From Roseomonas sp. (GTDB lineage: Bacteria > Pseudomonadota > Alphaproteobacteria > Acetobacterales > Acetobacteraceae), in contig JADCGA010000016.1 of assembly GCA_020249265.1 (NCBI GenBank), positions 1 to 64,000 on the forward strand: a stretch of DNA of 64,000 nucleotides, read 5' to 3'. The notes beneath the pieces were generated by a model. It searched no databases. It was not told the DNA's origin and was given only the letters and a program-made list of their open reading frames with translations. Of the stretch, positions 9,441 through 17,096 are shown piece after piece. Position 1 is the stretch's first letter. Each line of letters begins with the position of its first letter. Position numbers and translations under genes: made by a program.

Positions 9441-9469
9441 GCGGAGAATTTCCCTCAGGGCACCGACGC

Positions 9470-9489
9470 CCCATGGCGGATGCCATGGG
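9470..9489 (-). promoter_or_regulatory. Intercistronic hairpin between receptor gene and livH
   Basis: Perfect 8-bp arms CCCATGGC and GCCATGGG flank a four-base spacer, with further G/C-rich complementarity outside. There is no T run, so it is more likely an mRNA-stabilising or partial-attenuation structure than a terminator. Such hairpins after receptor genes are known to raise receptor over permease levels. Confidence 0.5.
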
Positions 9490-9521
9490 CGGGGCGCGAA
9501 GTGGATAGGCCAAGTGTCATG

Positions 9522-10757
9522 TCAGGCCCGGATCATGGGGCAATTGCCCTCATTCATCGGGCGGAACGCTTCGTCCGCCGGCGTGGTTTGCAGCAGCTTA
9601 TAGTAATCAAAAGGCCCGCGACTTTCGGAAGGCGCCTTCACCTCAAACAGGTAGGAAGGGCAAAGCTTGCGACCATCGGCGCGGATAGTGCCTGGGCCGA
9701 AGGCGTCATCATCGCAGGGGATAGCCTTCATGCGGGCCACAACCTCAGCACCGGATGCCTTGGAAGCAGGCACACCCATATCGGCAATCGCCTTCAGGTA
9801 ATGCAGCGCGCCGGAGTAATTGGCGATGGACGCCATATTGGGCCGTACATCGCGCAACCTCGGGCGCAGCCTTTCAGAAATGGCGCGCGTGCGGTCATTC
9901 AAATCCCAATAGAAGCTTTCTGTCAGGATCAGCCCCTGCGCGGTTTGCAGGCCAAGCGCATGCACATCTGGAAGGAACATCAGCAGCGCCGCAAGCTTCA
10001 CGCCACGGCGCGTAATACCAAACTCCGCCGCCTGCTTCACGGTATTGATTGTATCCGCCCCGGCATTGGCCATGCCGATCACCTTCGCTCGCGAAGCCTG
10101 CGCCTGCACCAGGAAGGATGAGAAATCAGTCGTCGCCGGGAAGGGATAACGCACCTGCCCCATCACACGGCCACCGGCATTCCGCACGAAATTCGCCGTA
10201 TCGCGTTCCAGAGCATGACCAAAGGCGTAATCGGCGGTGATGAAGAACCAGCTATCGCCACCCGCGCGCACCATGGCGCCACCAGTGGATTTCGCCAGCA
10301 TATAGGTATCATACATCCAATGCACGGTATTGGGCGTGCAGGCCGGGCCAGTCAGGTCGGATGTCGCGGAACCGGTATTGACGCAGACCTTGTTCTTTTC
10401 CCGCGCGATATTGGCTACCGCGAGCCCGACCGAAGATGTCGGCACATCAATGACCATGTCCACGCCCTGATCATACCATTGGCGGGCAATATTCACGCCA
10501 ACATCAGGACGGTTTTGGTGATCGGCATTGATGATTTCGACATTGAAGCCGCGATTGCCGAACTCCTGAACCGCCTGGCGCGTACACTCCAAACCATAGG
10601 GGCCGCTGATGTCGCGGTAAGGCCCGGACATGTCGTTCAGCACGCCGATTCGGATGGTATTCGCGGCCTGCGCGCGGGCAGAGCGCCATGGCAAGCCACC
10701 AAGGGCAGCGCCGCCAGCAGCGGCACCCCCGAGAACGCTACGCCTCGTTCTTGTCAT
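9522..10757 (-). CDS. Liv-type ABC substrate-binding protein, tandem paralog 1
   Basis: The 411-residue receptor begins with a twin-arginine-like leader (TRTRRSVLGG, Ala-rich, ending near SARAQA), then the Peripla_BP_6 fold with IRIGVLNDMSGPYRD at its start. It shares long identical stretches with the next two genes upstream (FITADYAFGHALERDT, QAQASRAKVIG, FYWDLND, DYYKLLQTTP). Members of this family bind branched-chain amino acids, amides, urea or aromatic acids; the ligand is not readable here. It sits third in the receptor triplet, next to livH. An AGGAAG site precedes the ATG. Confidence 0.9.
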   Translation of the reverse strand: MTRTRRSVLGGAAAGGAALGGLPWRSARAQAANTIRIGVLNDMSGPYRDISGPYGLECTRQAVQEFGNRGFNVEIINADHQNRPDVGVNIARQWYDQGVDMVIDVPTSSVGLAVANIAREKNKVCVNTGSATSDLTGPACTPNTVHWMYDTYMLAKSTGGAMVRAGGDSWFFITADYAFGHALERDTANFVRNAGGRVMGQVRYPFPATTDFSSFLVQAQASRAKVIGMANAGADTINTVKQAAEFGITRRGVKLAALLMFLPDVHALGLQTAQGLILTESFYWDLNDRTRAISERLRPRLRDVRPNMASIANYSGALHYLKAIADMGVPASKASGAEVVARMKAIPCDDDAFGPGTIRADGRKLCPSYLFEVKAPSESRGPFDYYKLLQTTPADEAFRPMNEGNCPMIRA

Positions 10758-10785
10758 GACGCTTCCTCACCTTTTTTTGTTGCAC

Positions 10786-12012
10786 TCAGGAACGGACCAG
10801 GGCGCAGCCGCCTTCACCGATCGGGCGGAAGGCTTCCTCGGCCGGCGTGGTTTGCAGAAGCTTGTAGTAATCCCACGGCTTCGTGCTTTCGGCGGGCGTC
10901 TTTACCTCAAACAGGTAGGAAGGGATCAGGCGCCGTCCATCCGGACGGATGGTAGCCTTACCGAACAGTTCATCTTCCGAAGGCTGCGCCTTCATCCGGT
11001 TCACCAGGTCAAGCCCGGACGCCTTGGCTGCGGGCACGCCCATGGCCGCTACAGTCTTCAGGAAGTGCAGCGTTCCCGAATACACGCCGGCATGGATCAT
11101 GTTCGGGTAGTTGTTCGGAATGCGGCGCAGCATCCGTTCCGTCCAGGCGCGGGTCTTGTCATTCAGATCCCAATAGAAGCTTTCGGTGCAGACCAGCCCC
11201 TGCGCCGTTTGCAGCCCCATGCCATGCACGTCATTCACGAACAGCAGCAAGGAGGCAAGCTTGATGCCGCGCCGCGTCAGGCCGAATTCCGCCGCTTGCT
11301 TCACGCAATTCTGCGTATCGGCGCCAGCATTCGCAAGGCCAATGACCTTGGCGCGGGAAGCCTGCGCCTGCAGGAGGAAAGCCGAGAAATCGGTGGTGCC
11401 AGGGAAAGGTGTGCGCACCTGACCCAAAATGCGCCCACCAGCGCTACGCACAAAATTCGCCGTATCGCGTTCCAGCGCATGGCCAAAGGCGTAGTCAGCG
11501 GTGATGAAGAACCACGTATCCCCACCCGCGCGCACAGTGGCGCCACCGGTTGAGCGTGCCAACATGAAGGTATCATAGGCCCAATGAATAGTATTCGGGC
11601 TGCATTGCGCACCGGTCATGTCAGCCGTGGCTGAACCGACATTGATATAGGCCTTGTTCTTTTCCCGCGCGACGCCGGAGACGGCGAGACCCACGGAAGA
11701 AGTCGGCACATCAATGATCAGGTCCACGCCCTGGTCATACCATTGCCGCGCCAGATTGACGCCGACATCCGGGCGGTTCTGGTGATCAGCCTCGATGATT
11801 TCTATACGGAAACCATGGCTTGCGCCGAATTCGGAAGCGGCTTCGCGCGCGGCAGCAACCGAAGTCGGGCCCGTATTGTCGCGATAGGTGCCTGACATAT
11901 CAGTCATGACACCAATGCGAATGGTATTCGCCGCCTGCGCGCGGGCGAGAGAGAGCGGCAGCGCACCAGTGGCGGCTGCTCCGGCGAGGATATTCCGACG
12001 TGAAACCTGCAT
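10786..12012 (-). CDS. Liv-type ABC substrate-binding protein, tandem paralog 2
   Basis: The 408-residue receptor has a twin-arginine-like leader (QVSRRNILAGAAATGALPLSLARAQA) and the same fold as its neighbours. I place the start at ATG 12012, six bases after a GAGGGAG ribosome site; an ATG at 12018 is too close to that site, and a TTG at 12027 is unlikely. It differs from its paralogs in the ligand-proximal N-terminal region (TYRDNTGPTSVAAAREAASEF) and in the C-terminal lobe, which suggests altered specificity. This is inference. Confidence 0.9.
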   Translation of the reverse strand: MQVSRRNILAGAAATGALPLSLARAQAANTIRIGVMTDMSGTYRDNTGPTSVAAAREAASEFGASHGFRIEIIEADHQNRPDVGVNLARQWYDQGVDLIIDVPTSSVGLAVSGVAREKNKAYINVGSATADMTGAQCSPNTIHWAYDTFMLARSTGGATVRAGGDTWFFITADYAFGHALERDTANFVRSAGGRILGQVRTPFPGTTDFSAFLLQAQASRAKVIGLANAGADTQNCVKQAAEFGLTRRGIKLASLLLFVNDVHGMGLQTAQGLVCTESFYWDLNDKTRAWTERMLRRIPNNYPNMIHAGVYSGTLHFLKTVAAMGVPAAKASGLDLVNRMKAQPSEDELFGKATIRPDGRRLIPSYLFEVKTPAESTKPWDYYKLLQTTPAEEAFRPIGEGGCALVRS

Positions 12013-12044
12013 TTTCATCTCCCTCAAGCGATGTTGTTATGAGT

Positions 12045-13280
12045 TCAGCTGCGCACCAGCGGGCAATTGCCTTCAGCCAAAGGCCGGAAGGCTTCATCAC
12101 CCGGTGTGGTTTGCAAAAGCTTGTAGTAGTCCCAAGGACCGCGGCTTTCCGCCGGTGTCTTCACTTCGAACAGATAGGCCGGGTGCAGCTTGCGGCCATC
12201 GGCGCGGATGCTGCCCTTGCCGAAGCAATCATCATCCGTGGGGATCGCCTTCATGCGCGCCACCGCAGCGGCGCCATCGGCCTTGGCTGCGGCCGGCCCC
12301 ATATCAGCAACCGCCTTCAGGTAATGCAGCGCGCCAGCATAGGTGCCCGCATGGGTCATGGCCGGCATATTGGGCGACATGGCCGAACGCACCCGGTTGG
12401 TGAAGCGGCGCGTTGCGTCGTTCAAATCCCAATAGAAGGTTTCGGTCAGCACCAAGCCCTGCGCCGTTGCCAGCCCAAGCGCATGCACATCATTGATGAA
12501 CATCAGCAGTGAGGCGATCTTGATGCCGCGCCGCGTAATGCCGAATTCAGCGGCCTGTTTCACGCAATTGGTGGTATCGGAACCTGCATTCGCGAGGCCA
12601 ATCACCTTGGCGCGTGAGGCTTGGGCCTGCACGAGGAAAGATGAGAAATCAGTCGTGCCCGGGAAGGGGGTGCGCACCTGGCCCAGCACGCGCCCGCCAG
12701 CGGCACGGATGAAGGTGCCGGTGTCACGTTCCAGCGCATGGCCGAAGGCGTAATCCGCGGTGATGAAAAACCAGCTATCGCCACCCGCGCGCACCATCGC
12801 GCCACCGGTGGATTTGGCGAGCATCCAGGTATCATAGGTCCAGTGCACCGTATTGGCGTTGCAGCGCGCGCCGGTCAGGTCGCTGGTGGCGGCGCTGGCG
12901 TTGATGTGAACCTTGTTCTTCTCACGGCAAATATCGGAAACCGCCAGCGCCACCGAGGATGTGGTGACATCCAGCAACACATCCACGCCTTCGCGATCAA
13001 TCCATTGCCGCGCGATATTCACACCGACATCCGCGCGGTTCTGATGGTCAGCCGCCAGCACTTCGATATTGAAGCCGCGGCCCGCGAATTCCTGAACCGC
13101 CGCGCGCGCGCAGGCCACCGAACTCATGCCCGAAATATCACGATACATGCCGGACATGTCGTTCAGCACGCCAATCTTGATGGTATTGGCAGCCTGCGCC
13201 TTGGCGCTGCGATAAGGGAGGCCACCAAGGGCCGCGGCGCCGGCTGAACCGGCCAGAACATTACGACGTGAAAAGCTCAT
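12045..13280 (-). CDS. Liv-type ABC substrate-binding protein, tandem paralog 3
   Basis: The 411-residue receptor has the leader SFSRRNVLAGSAGAAALGGL and mature start near AQAANTIKIGVLNDMSG. It is the first of the three receptor genes in transcription order, 50 bases after livF. It appears closest to paralog 1 (shared VQEF..RGFN, GITRRG, SGALHYLKAVADMG-like segments). The twin-arginine leader in all three would imply export in folded form, unusual but known for some receptors; this needs a predictor. Confidence 0.9.
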   Translation of the reverse strand: MSFSRRNVLAGSAGAAALGGLPYRSAKAQAANTIKIGVLNDMSGMYRDISGMSSVACARAAVQEFAGRGFNIEVLAADHQNRADVGVNIARQWIDREGVDVLLDVTTSSVALAVSDICREKNKVHINASAATSDLTGARCNANTVHWTYDTWMLAKSTGGAMVRAGGDSWFFITADYAFGHALERDTGTFIRAAGGRVLGQVRTPFPGTTDFSSFLVQAQASRAKVIGLANAGSDTTNCVKQAAEFGITRRGIKIASLLMFINDVHALGLATAQGLVLTETFYWDLNDATRRFTNRVRSAMSPNMPAMTHAGTYAGALHYLKAVADMGPAAAKADGAAAVARMKAIPTDDDCFGKGSIRADGRKLHPAYLFEVKTPAESRGPWDYYKLLQTTPGDEAFRPLAEGNCPLVRS

Positions 13281-13297
13281 TTGTTGTCGCCCCTTTT

Positions 13298-13318
13298 TGT
13301 TTGCCGCGCCCGCAAACA
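13298..13318 (-). promoter_or_regulatory. Hairpin in the livF-receptor gap
   Basis: Perfect 7-bp arms TGTTTGC and GCAAACA flank a seven-base G/C-rich loop, between the livF stop and the first receptor's start. There is no T tail. It may be an mRNA-processing or stability element that separates receptor expression from the ATPases. Confidence 0.35.
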
Positions 13319-13330
13319 GCGCAGTTTGGG

Positions 13331-14074
13331 TTATACCCCGAGATACTGATGCAACCGATCTAGCGAGGCATTCAGGTCCTCATTCGCAACCATATCCACC
13401 ACGCGACCATGTTCCATCACGTAATGCCGATCAGCGACCGTCTGCGCGAAACGGAAATTCTGCTCCACCAACAGCACGGTAAAGCCGCGCTTCTTCAATT
13501 CGCGGATGGTGCGCCCGATCTGCTGCACAATCACCGGCGCCAGACCTTCTGAGGGCTCATCCAGCAGCAAAAGCCGCGCGCCGGTACGCAGAATGCGCGC
13601 AATGGCCAGCATCTGCTGCTCACCACCCGAAAGCTTCGTGCCTTGGCTGCGCGCCCTCTCCTTCAAATTAGGAAACAGGGTGTAGATTTCATCCAAGGGC
13701 ATCCCACCCGGGCGCACCGTTGGCGGCAGCATCAGATTTTCCGTGACATCGAGCGAGGCAAAAATGCCGCGCTCCTCAGGGCAATAGGCAATGCCGGCAC
13801 GCGCAATCACATCGGGGCGCGCATTGACGAATTCCTTGCCGTCATACTTCACCGAACCGGTGCGGCGCGGCACCAGCCCCATGATGGAACGCAAGGTGGA
13901 TGTCTTGCCCGCGCCGTTGCGGCCAAGCAGCGTCACCACTTCGCCTTCGCGGATATCAATATCCACGCCGTGCAATACGTGGCTTTCGCCATACCAGGCC
14001 TCAAGCCCGCGAATTTCCATCAGCGCGCCAGTGCTCGCCTTGGCGCCGGCGGGCGCTGTCATCACATCAGCCAT
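13331..14074 (-). CDS. Branched-chain amino acid-type ABC ATPase, LivF-like
   Basis: The 247-residue ATPase has Walker A GRNGAGKT (51-58), LSGGEQQM (148-155) and Walker B LLLLDEP (168-174) followed by SEGLAP, the LivF hallmark. The start at 14074 is chosen because GGAGG lies seven bases upstream and the ATG overlaps livG's stop by eight bases; a longer reading would add an implausible basic peptide. It works with LivG on the LivHM channel. Confidence 0.92.
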   Translation of the reverse strand: MADVMTAPAGAKASTGALMEIRGLEAWYGESHVLHGVDIDIREGEVVTLLGRNGAGKTSTLRSIMGLVPRRTGSVKYDGKEFVNARPDVIARAGIAYCPEERGIFASLDVTENLMLPPTVRPGGMPLDEIYTLFPNLKERARSQGTKLSGGEQQMLAIARILRTGARLLLLDEPSEGLAPVIVQQIGRTIRELKKRGFTVLLVEQNFRFAQTVADRHYVMEHGRVVDMVANEDLNASLDRLHQYLGV

Positions 14075-14861
14075 GGGCGGCCTCCGTCGGGGCTTCCGAA
14101 CCAAGATAGGCAGCAATCACATCCGGGTTGCGCGATACGGCGGCGTAGTCGCCTTCCGCCAGCACACTGCCGCGCGCGAGCACGGTGATGGTATCGCAAA
14201 GCCCTTGCACGACCCTAAGGTTGTGTTCCACCAGCAGAATGGTGCGGCCCACGGATACACGCTTCACCAGCGCCACCACCCGGTCCACATCATCATGCGC
14301 CATGCCCGCCGTTGGTTCATCCAGCAGCATCATGACCGGATCAAGTGCCAGCGTGGTTGCAATTTCCAAGGCGCGCTTGCGCCCATAGGGCAATTCACCC
14401 GCGGTCAGATGCATCCATTCGGTCAGGCCCACATCGGCCAGCAATTCCTCAGCCCGCGCATCAAACTTGCGCAAGACCGAATCGGAACGCCAGAAATCGA
14501 AAGAACCGCCACGGGCGCGTTGCAAGGAAACGCGCACATTTTCAAGCACGGTCAGATGCGGGAACACGGCGGAGATCTGAAAACTCCGCACCAGGCCAAG
14601 CCTGGCCACCTCGGCTGCCTTCATGCCCGTGATGTCGCGACCATCATAACGGATGGCGCCACGCGTCGGCGGCAGGAATTTCGTCAGCATATTGAAGCAA
14701 GTGGTCTTCCCGGCGCCATTCGGGCCGATCAAGCCATGGATGGTGCCCCGGCGGACGTTCAGGTTCACGTCGCTGACCGCGACGAAGCCCCGAAATTCCT
14801 TGGTAAGCCCTTCCGTTTCAAGGATGGTGTCAGACACCAGAACCACGCCCCCCTTTTTCAT
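14067..14861 (-). CDS. Branched-chain amino acid-type ABC ATPase, LivG-like
   Basis: The ATPase of about 264 residues has GPNGAGKTT (Walker A), GELPYGRKRALEIA (the variant LivG signature), LLDEPTAGM (Walker B) and the C-terminal LivG motif with GSVLAEGDYAAV...VIAAYLG. First gene of the seven-gene operon. The start is uncertain: ATG 14861 gives a normal family length, while a GTG at 14837 has a better-spaced G-rich site. Upstream codons beginning at TTG 14972 overlap the trigger factor terminator and are rejected. Confidence 0.9.
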   Translation of the reverse strand: MKKGGVVLVSDTILETEGLTKEFRGFVAVSDVNLNVRRGTIHGLIGPNGAGKTTCFNMLTKFLPPTRGAIRYDGRDITGMKAAEVARLGLVRSFQISAVFPHLTVLENVRVSLQRARGGSFDFWRSDSVLRKFDARAEELLADVGLTEWMHLTAGELPYGRKRALEIATTLALDPVMMLLDEPTAGMAHDDVDRVVALVKRVSVGRTILLVEHNLRVVQGLCDTITVLARGSVLAEGDYAAVSRNPDVIAAYLGSEAPTEAAHG

Positions 14862-14970
14862 GGCGGTTAAAACCGCGACGCCTCTTTGCACCTTACCTAT
14901 GCGAGGCTTGGCCTTCCTGCAAGCCACCCGCTTCATTTCCCGACAAAAATCGCCAGCGCACCATCTGAAC

Positions 14971-15003
14971 AAAAAAAGGGCAGAGGTTGCCCCCTGCCCT
15001 TTT
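14971..15003 (-). terminator. Rho-independent terminator after the trigger factor gene
   Basis: A ten-base stem (AAAAGGGCAG / CTGCCCTTTT) with a ten-base loop runs into seven T on the minus strand. It lies 22 bases after the stop at 15025 and isolates the gene from the Liv operon. Confidence 0.9.
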
Positions 15004-15024
15004 CAGTCTTTCCGGCAGACCGGC

Positions 15025-16875
15025 TCAGGGTTCCGATAATTCTTCAGGCTTCACCTGGCGTTCGGCAACCTTCGCCAATTCCAGGATGAAATCCACCACC
15101 TTTTCTTCAAAAATCGGCGCGCGGAGGTTCTCCATCGCTTCGGGATTCTTGCGGAAGAAATCAATCACCTGTTGTTCCTGGCCACGGTAACGCATGGCTT
15201 CCTGACGCAAAGCACCGCTCAGCTCATCCGGTGTGACCTGTATGTTGTTGCTGCGGCCAATCTCGGACAGCAGCAGGCCAAGCCGGATCCGGCGCTGGGC
15301 GATGCCGCGATATTCGTCGCGCAGCGTGGCCTCATCCTTGCCGGCATCATCGGAATCCAGCCGCCCGGCCTTCAAATCGGCTTCCACGCGCTGCCAGATC
15401 TGGCTGAATTCACCCTCCACCATGCCTTCCGGCACGGGGAAGCTCGCCTGATCGGCAAGCTTGTCCAACAGGGCGCGCTTCAGGCGCATGCGCGACATGG
15501 CGTCATATTCGCGCTGCAAGCCTTCTTTCACCTGGGCTTGCAGGGCGGCAAGATCGGCCTGGCCGACAGTCTTCGCCAATTCATCATCAATGGCGCGCGG
15601 CACGCGCTGCTGCAGCTTTTTCGCCGTGATAGAGAATAGCGCGCGCTTGCCAGCCAATTCCGCCGAGCCGTAATCCAGCGGGAAGACCACCTGGATATCG
15701 CGGCTATCGCCAACGGACATGCCTTCCATCTGTTCGGTGAAGCCCGGGATGAAGCCAGGGCCGCCGACTTCAATCGGCATATCGCTGGCCGACCCACCGG
15801 CGAAAGGCGCCAGTGCGGGTTCTTCCGTACCTGCAATCAACCGCGCCGGGCCGATGCGAAGCGTAAATTCCACCGCCGCACCCGCCGGCATGCCATGCAG
15901 GTAAATGAAGGGCCTGCAGGCGCCGATTTCAGCGTGGTTGGGGAAGGTGAAGGCAAGCGTGCTGCGCCCGGCCGTCACATCAAAACCCTCACGCTGCATA
16001 TCGAGGAAATCAACGCTGTCCTGGCCCAAGCTATAGAAATTGAAGCCAAGCTTCCCCTGAATGCCTTCCGGCAGGCTGCCGCCAGCCAGTTTGGTGCTGA
16101 CCATCAAGCTTTGCGTGGCACCCGGCGCGGCGGCAATGCCCTTCGCACCTTCCAGGAACACCTGCACCCAGCCAGCGTCACTGGTCGTGCCGCTCACGCG
16201 AAGATCGAAATAGGGCAAAGCCTCATCCGTTCCGATGGCAGCGATTTCCGACATCAAGCCGCCCGAAAGCCCAATTTCCCAACCGCGCGGCGCCTGGCCC
16301 GGAATGCCGGGCACGGCCCCAAGGGCCGGGCCATTGGTCAGCAGATCAGGCACCACGGAGCCGGCGAAATCGCACACCATCACCTCGCCCTTGGTGGCGG
16401 GGCGGGCTTCGGTCACGTCAGTCAATTCGCCATTGCGCGTCGCGAGCGTTTCCAGGATTTTGCTCACTTCCTCATCGGAAGGCTCAGCGCGCAGGCGTTC
16501 CAGCTCAATGCCGGAAAAATCAGGCATCGGCACATCCGGCAGCACTTCCAATTCCATGCGGAATTCAAGGTCACCGCCATCGGGGAAATTCGTCACCTCT
16601 ATCTTAGGTTGCAGCGCGGGCTTCAGGCCACGATCGCTGACAACCTTACGGGAGGCATCGCCCACGGATTCTTCCAGCACTTCACCCATCACGGCGGTGC
16701 CGTAGCGCTGGCGCACAATGGAAAGCGGCACCTTGCCCGGGCGGAAGCCCGGCAGCGAAACCGTCTTGGCGATTTCGGAAAGGCGCTTTTCGCGGCTTGA
16801 GGCGATATCGCCCGCCGGAAGCGTCACGGAATAGGCGCGCTTCAAACCTTCATGCGCGAGCTCATTAACCTGCAT
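15025..16875 (-). CDS. tig: Trigger factor with a large domain inserted in the PPIase domain
   Basis: Ribosome-associated chaperone/prolyl isomerase of 616 residues, where the family normally has about 430-450. The N-terminal ribosome-binding domain has the GFRPGKVP signature (43-50). The PPIase domain starts normally (KGEVMVCDFAGSV, about 162-174), is broken by about 183 foreign residues (175-357), then resumes at FAGGSASDMPIEVGGPGFIPGF and continues to LFSITAKKLQQRVPRAID. The helical C-terminal chaperone domain (about 425-616) is intact. Frame is kept on both sides. The start at 16875 (MQVNELAHEG) matches other trigger factors; an ATG at 16890 would add five residues. The gene follows tRNA-Leu and ends at a strong terminator; clpP/clpX are not next to it. 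Confidence 0.93.
   Translation of the reverse strand: MQVNELAHEGLKRAYSVTLPAGDIASSREKRLSEIAKTVSLPGFRPGKVPLSIVRQRYGTAVMGEVLEESVGDASRKVVSDRGLKPALQPKIEVTNFPDGGDLEFRMELEVLPDVPMPDFSGIELERLRAEPSDEEVSKILETLATRNGELTDVTEARPATKGEVMVCDFAGSVVPDLLTNGPALGAVPGIPGQAPRGWEIGLSGGLMSEIAAIGTDEALPYFDLRVSGTTSDAGWVQVFLEGAKGIAAAPGATQSLMVSTKLAGGSLPEGIQGKLGFNFYSLGQDSVDFLDMQREGFDVTAGRSTLAFTFPNHAEIGACRPFIYLHGMPAGAAVEFTLRIGPARLIAGTEEPALAPFAGGSASDMPIEVGGPGFIPGFTEQMEGMSVGDSRDIQVVFPLDYGSAELAGKRALFSITAKKLQQRVPRAIDDELAKTVGQADLAALQAQVKEGLQREYDAMSRMRLKRALLDKLADQASFPVPEGMVEGEFSQIWQRVEADLKAGRLDSDDAGKDEATLRDEYRGIAQRRIRLGLLLSEIGRSNNIQVTPDELSGALRQEAMRYRGQEQQVIDFFRKNPEAMENLRAPIFEEKVVDFILELAKVAERQVKPEELSEP
15805..16353 (-). other. Inserted domain in trigger factor, lectin/tail-fibre-like
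   Basis: This in-frame segment of about 183 codons replaces the short DGxx loop between GSV and FAGG of the FKBP-like domain. It reads like a domain I know from alphaproteobacterial phage tail and secreted proteins: DLLTNGPALGAVPG, then PRGWEIGLSGGL, GTDEALPYFDLRVSGTT, IAAAPGATQSLMVSTKLAGGSL, and FTLRIGPARLI at the end. Predicted to be all-beta from its alternating pattern. The similarity is from memory and the function is unknown. Confidence 0.75.
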
Positions 16876-16927
16876 CGGAGGATCGTCCATCCCAAGCTAG
16901 AGAAACAAAAGGCCGCGGCGGCGCCGG

Positions 16928-17012
16928 TGGTGCGGGCGAAGGGACTCGAACCCCCAAGGCTTGCGCCACCGGAACCTAAATCCGGCGTGTCTACCAATTC
17001 CACCACGCCCGC
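16928..17012 (-). tRNA. tRNA-Leu, anticodon UAG
   Basis: Read on the minus strand, the 85-base gene has acceptor stem GCGGGCG/CGCCCGC with the 3' CCA encoded (16930-16928). The anticodon stem CCGGA/TCCGG closes a loop TTTAGGT, giving anticodon TAG for CUA codons. The long variable arm typical of leucine tRNA and the GGTTCGAGTCC T-loop are present. It lies just upstream of tig, an arrangement found in other alphaproteobacteria. Confidence 0.95.
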
Positions 17013-17096
17013 GCCGAACGGCGCCGCGCCGCGATCGGAGGCAGGGCTTTAGCCCATGCCTTGGCGCTTTCCAAGTGAGGTTATTTCAAAATGACT

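Noticed and set aside
14067-14972. Extended livG start at TTG 14972
   Set aside because: The extension runs through the trigger factor terminator stem and has no homologous sequence before TILETEGLTKEF.
15805-16353. Trigger factor insertion as a sequencing frameshift or misassembly
   Set aside because: Frame is intact at both junctions, there is no internal stop, and the insert itself reads as a coherent folded domain; an assembly chimera remains formally possible.
16928-17012. tRNA-Leu as an integration site of a mobile element
   Set aside because: No integrase, direct repeat of the tRNA 3' end or phage genes were seen nearby.
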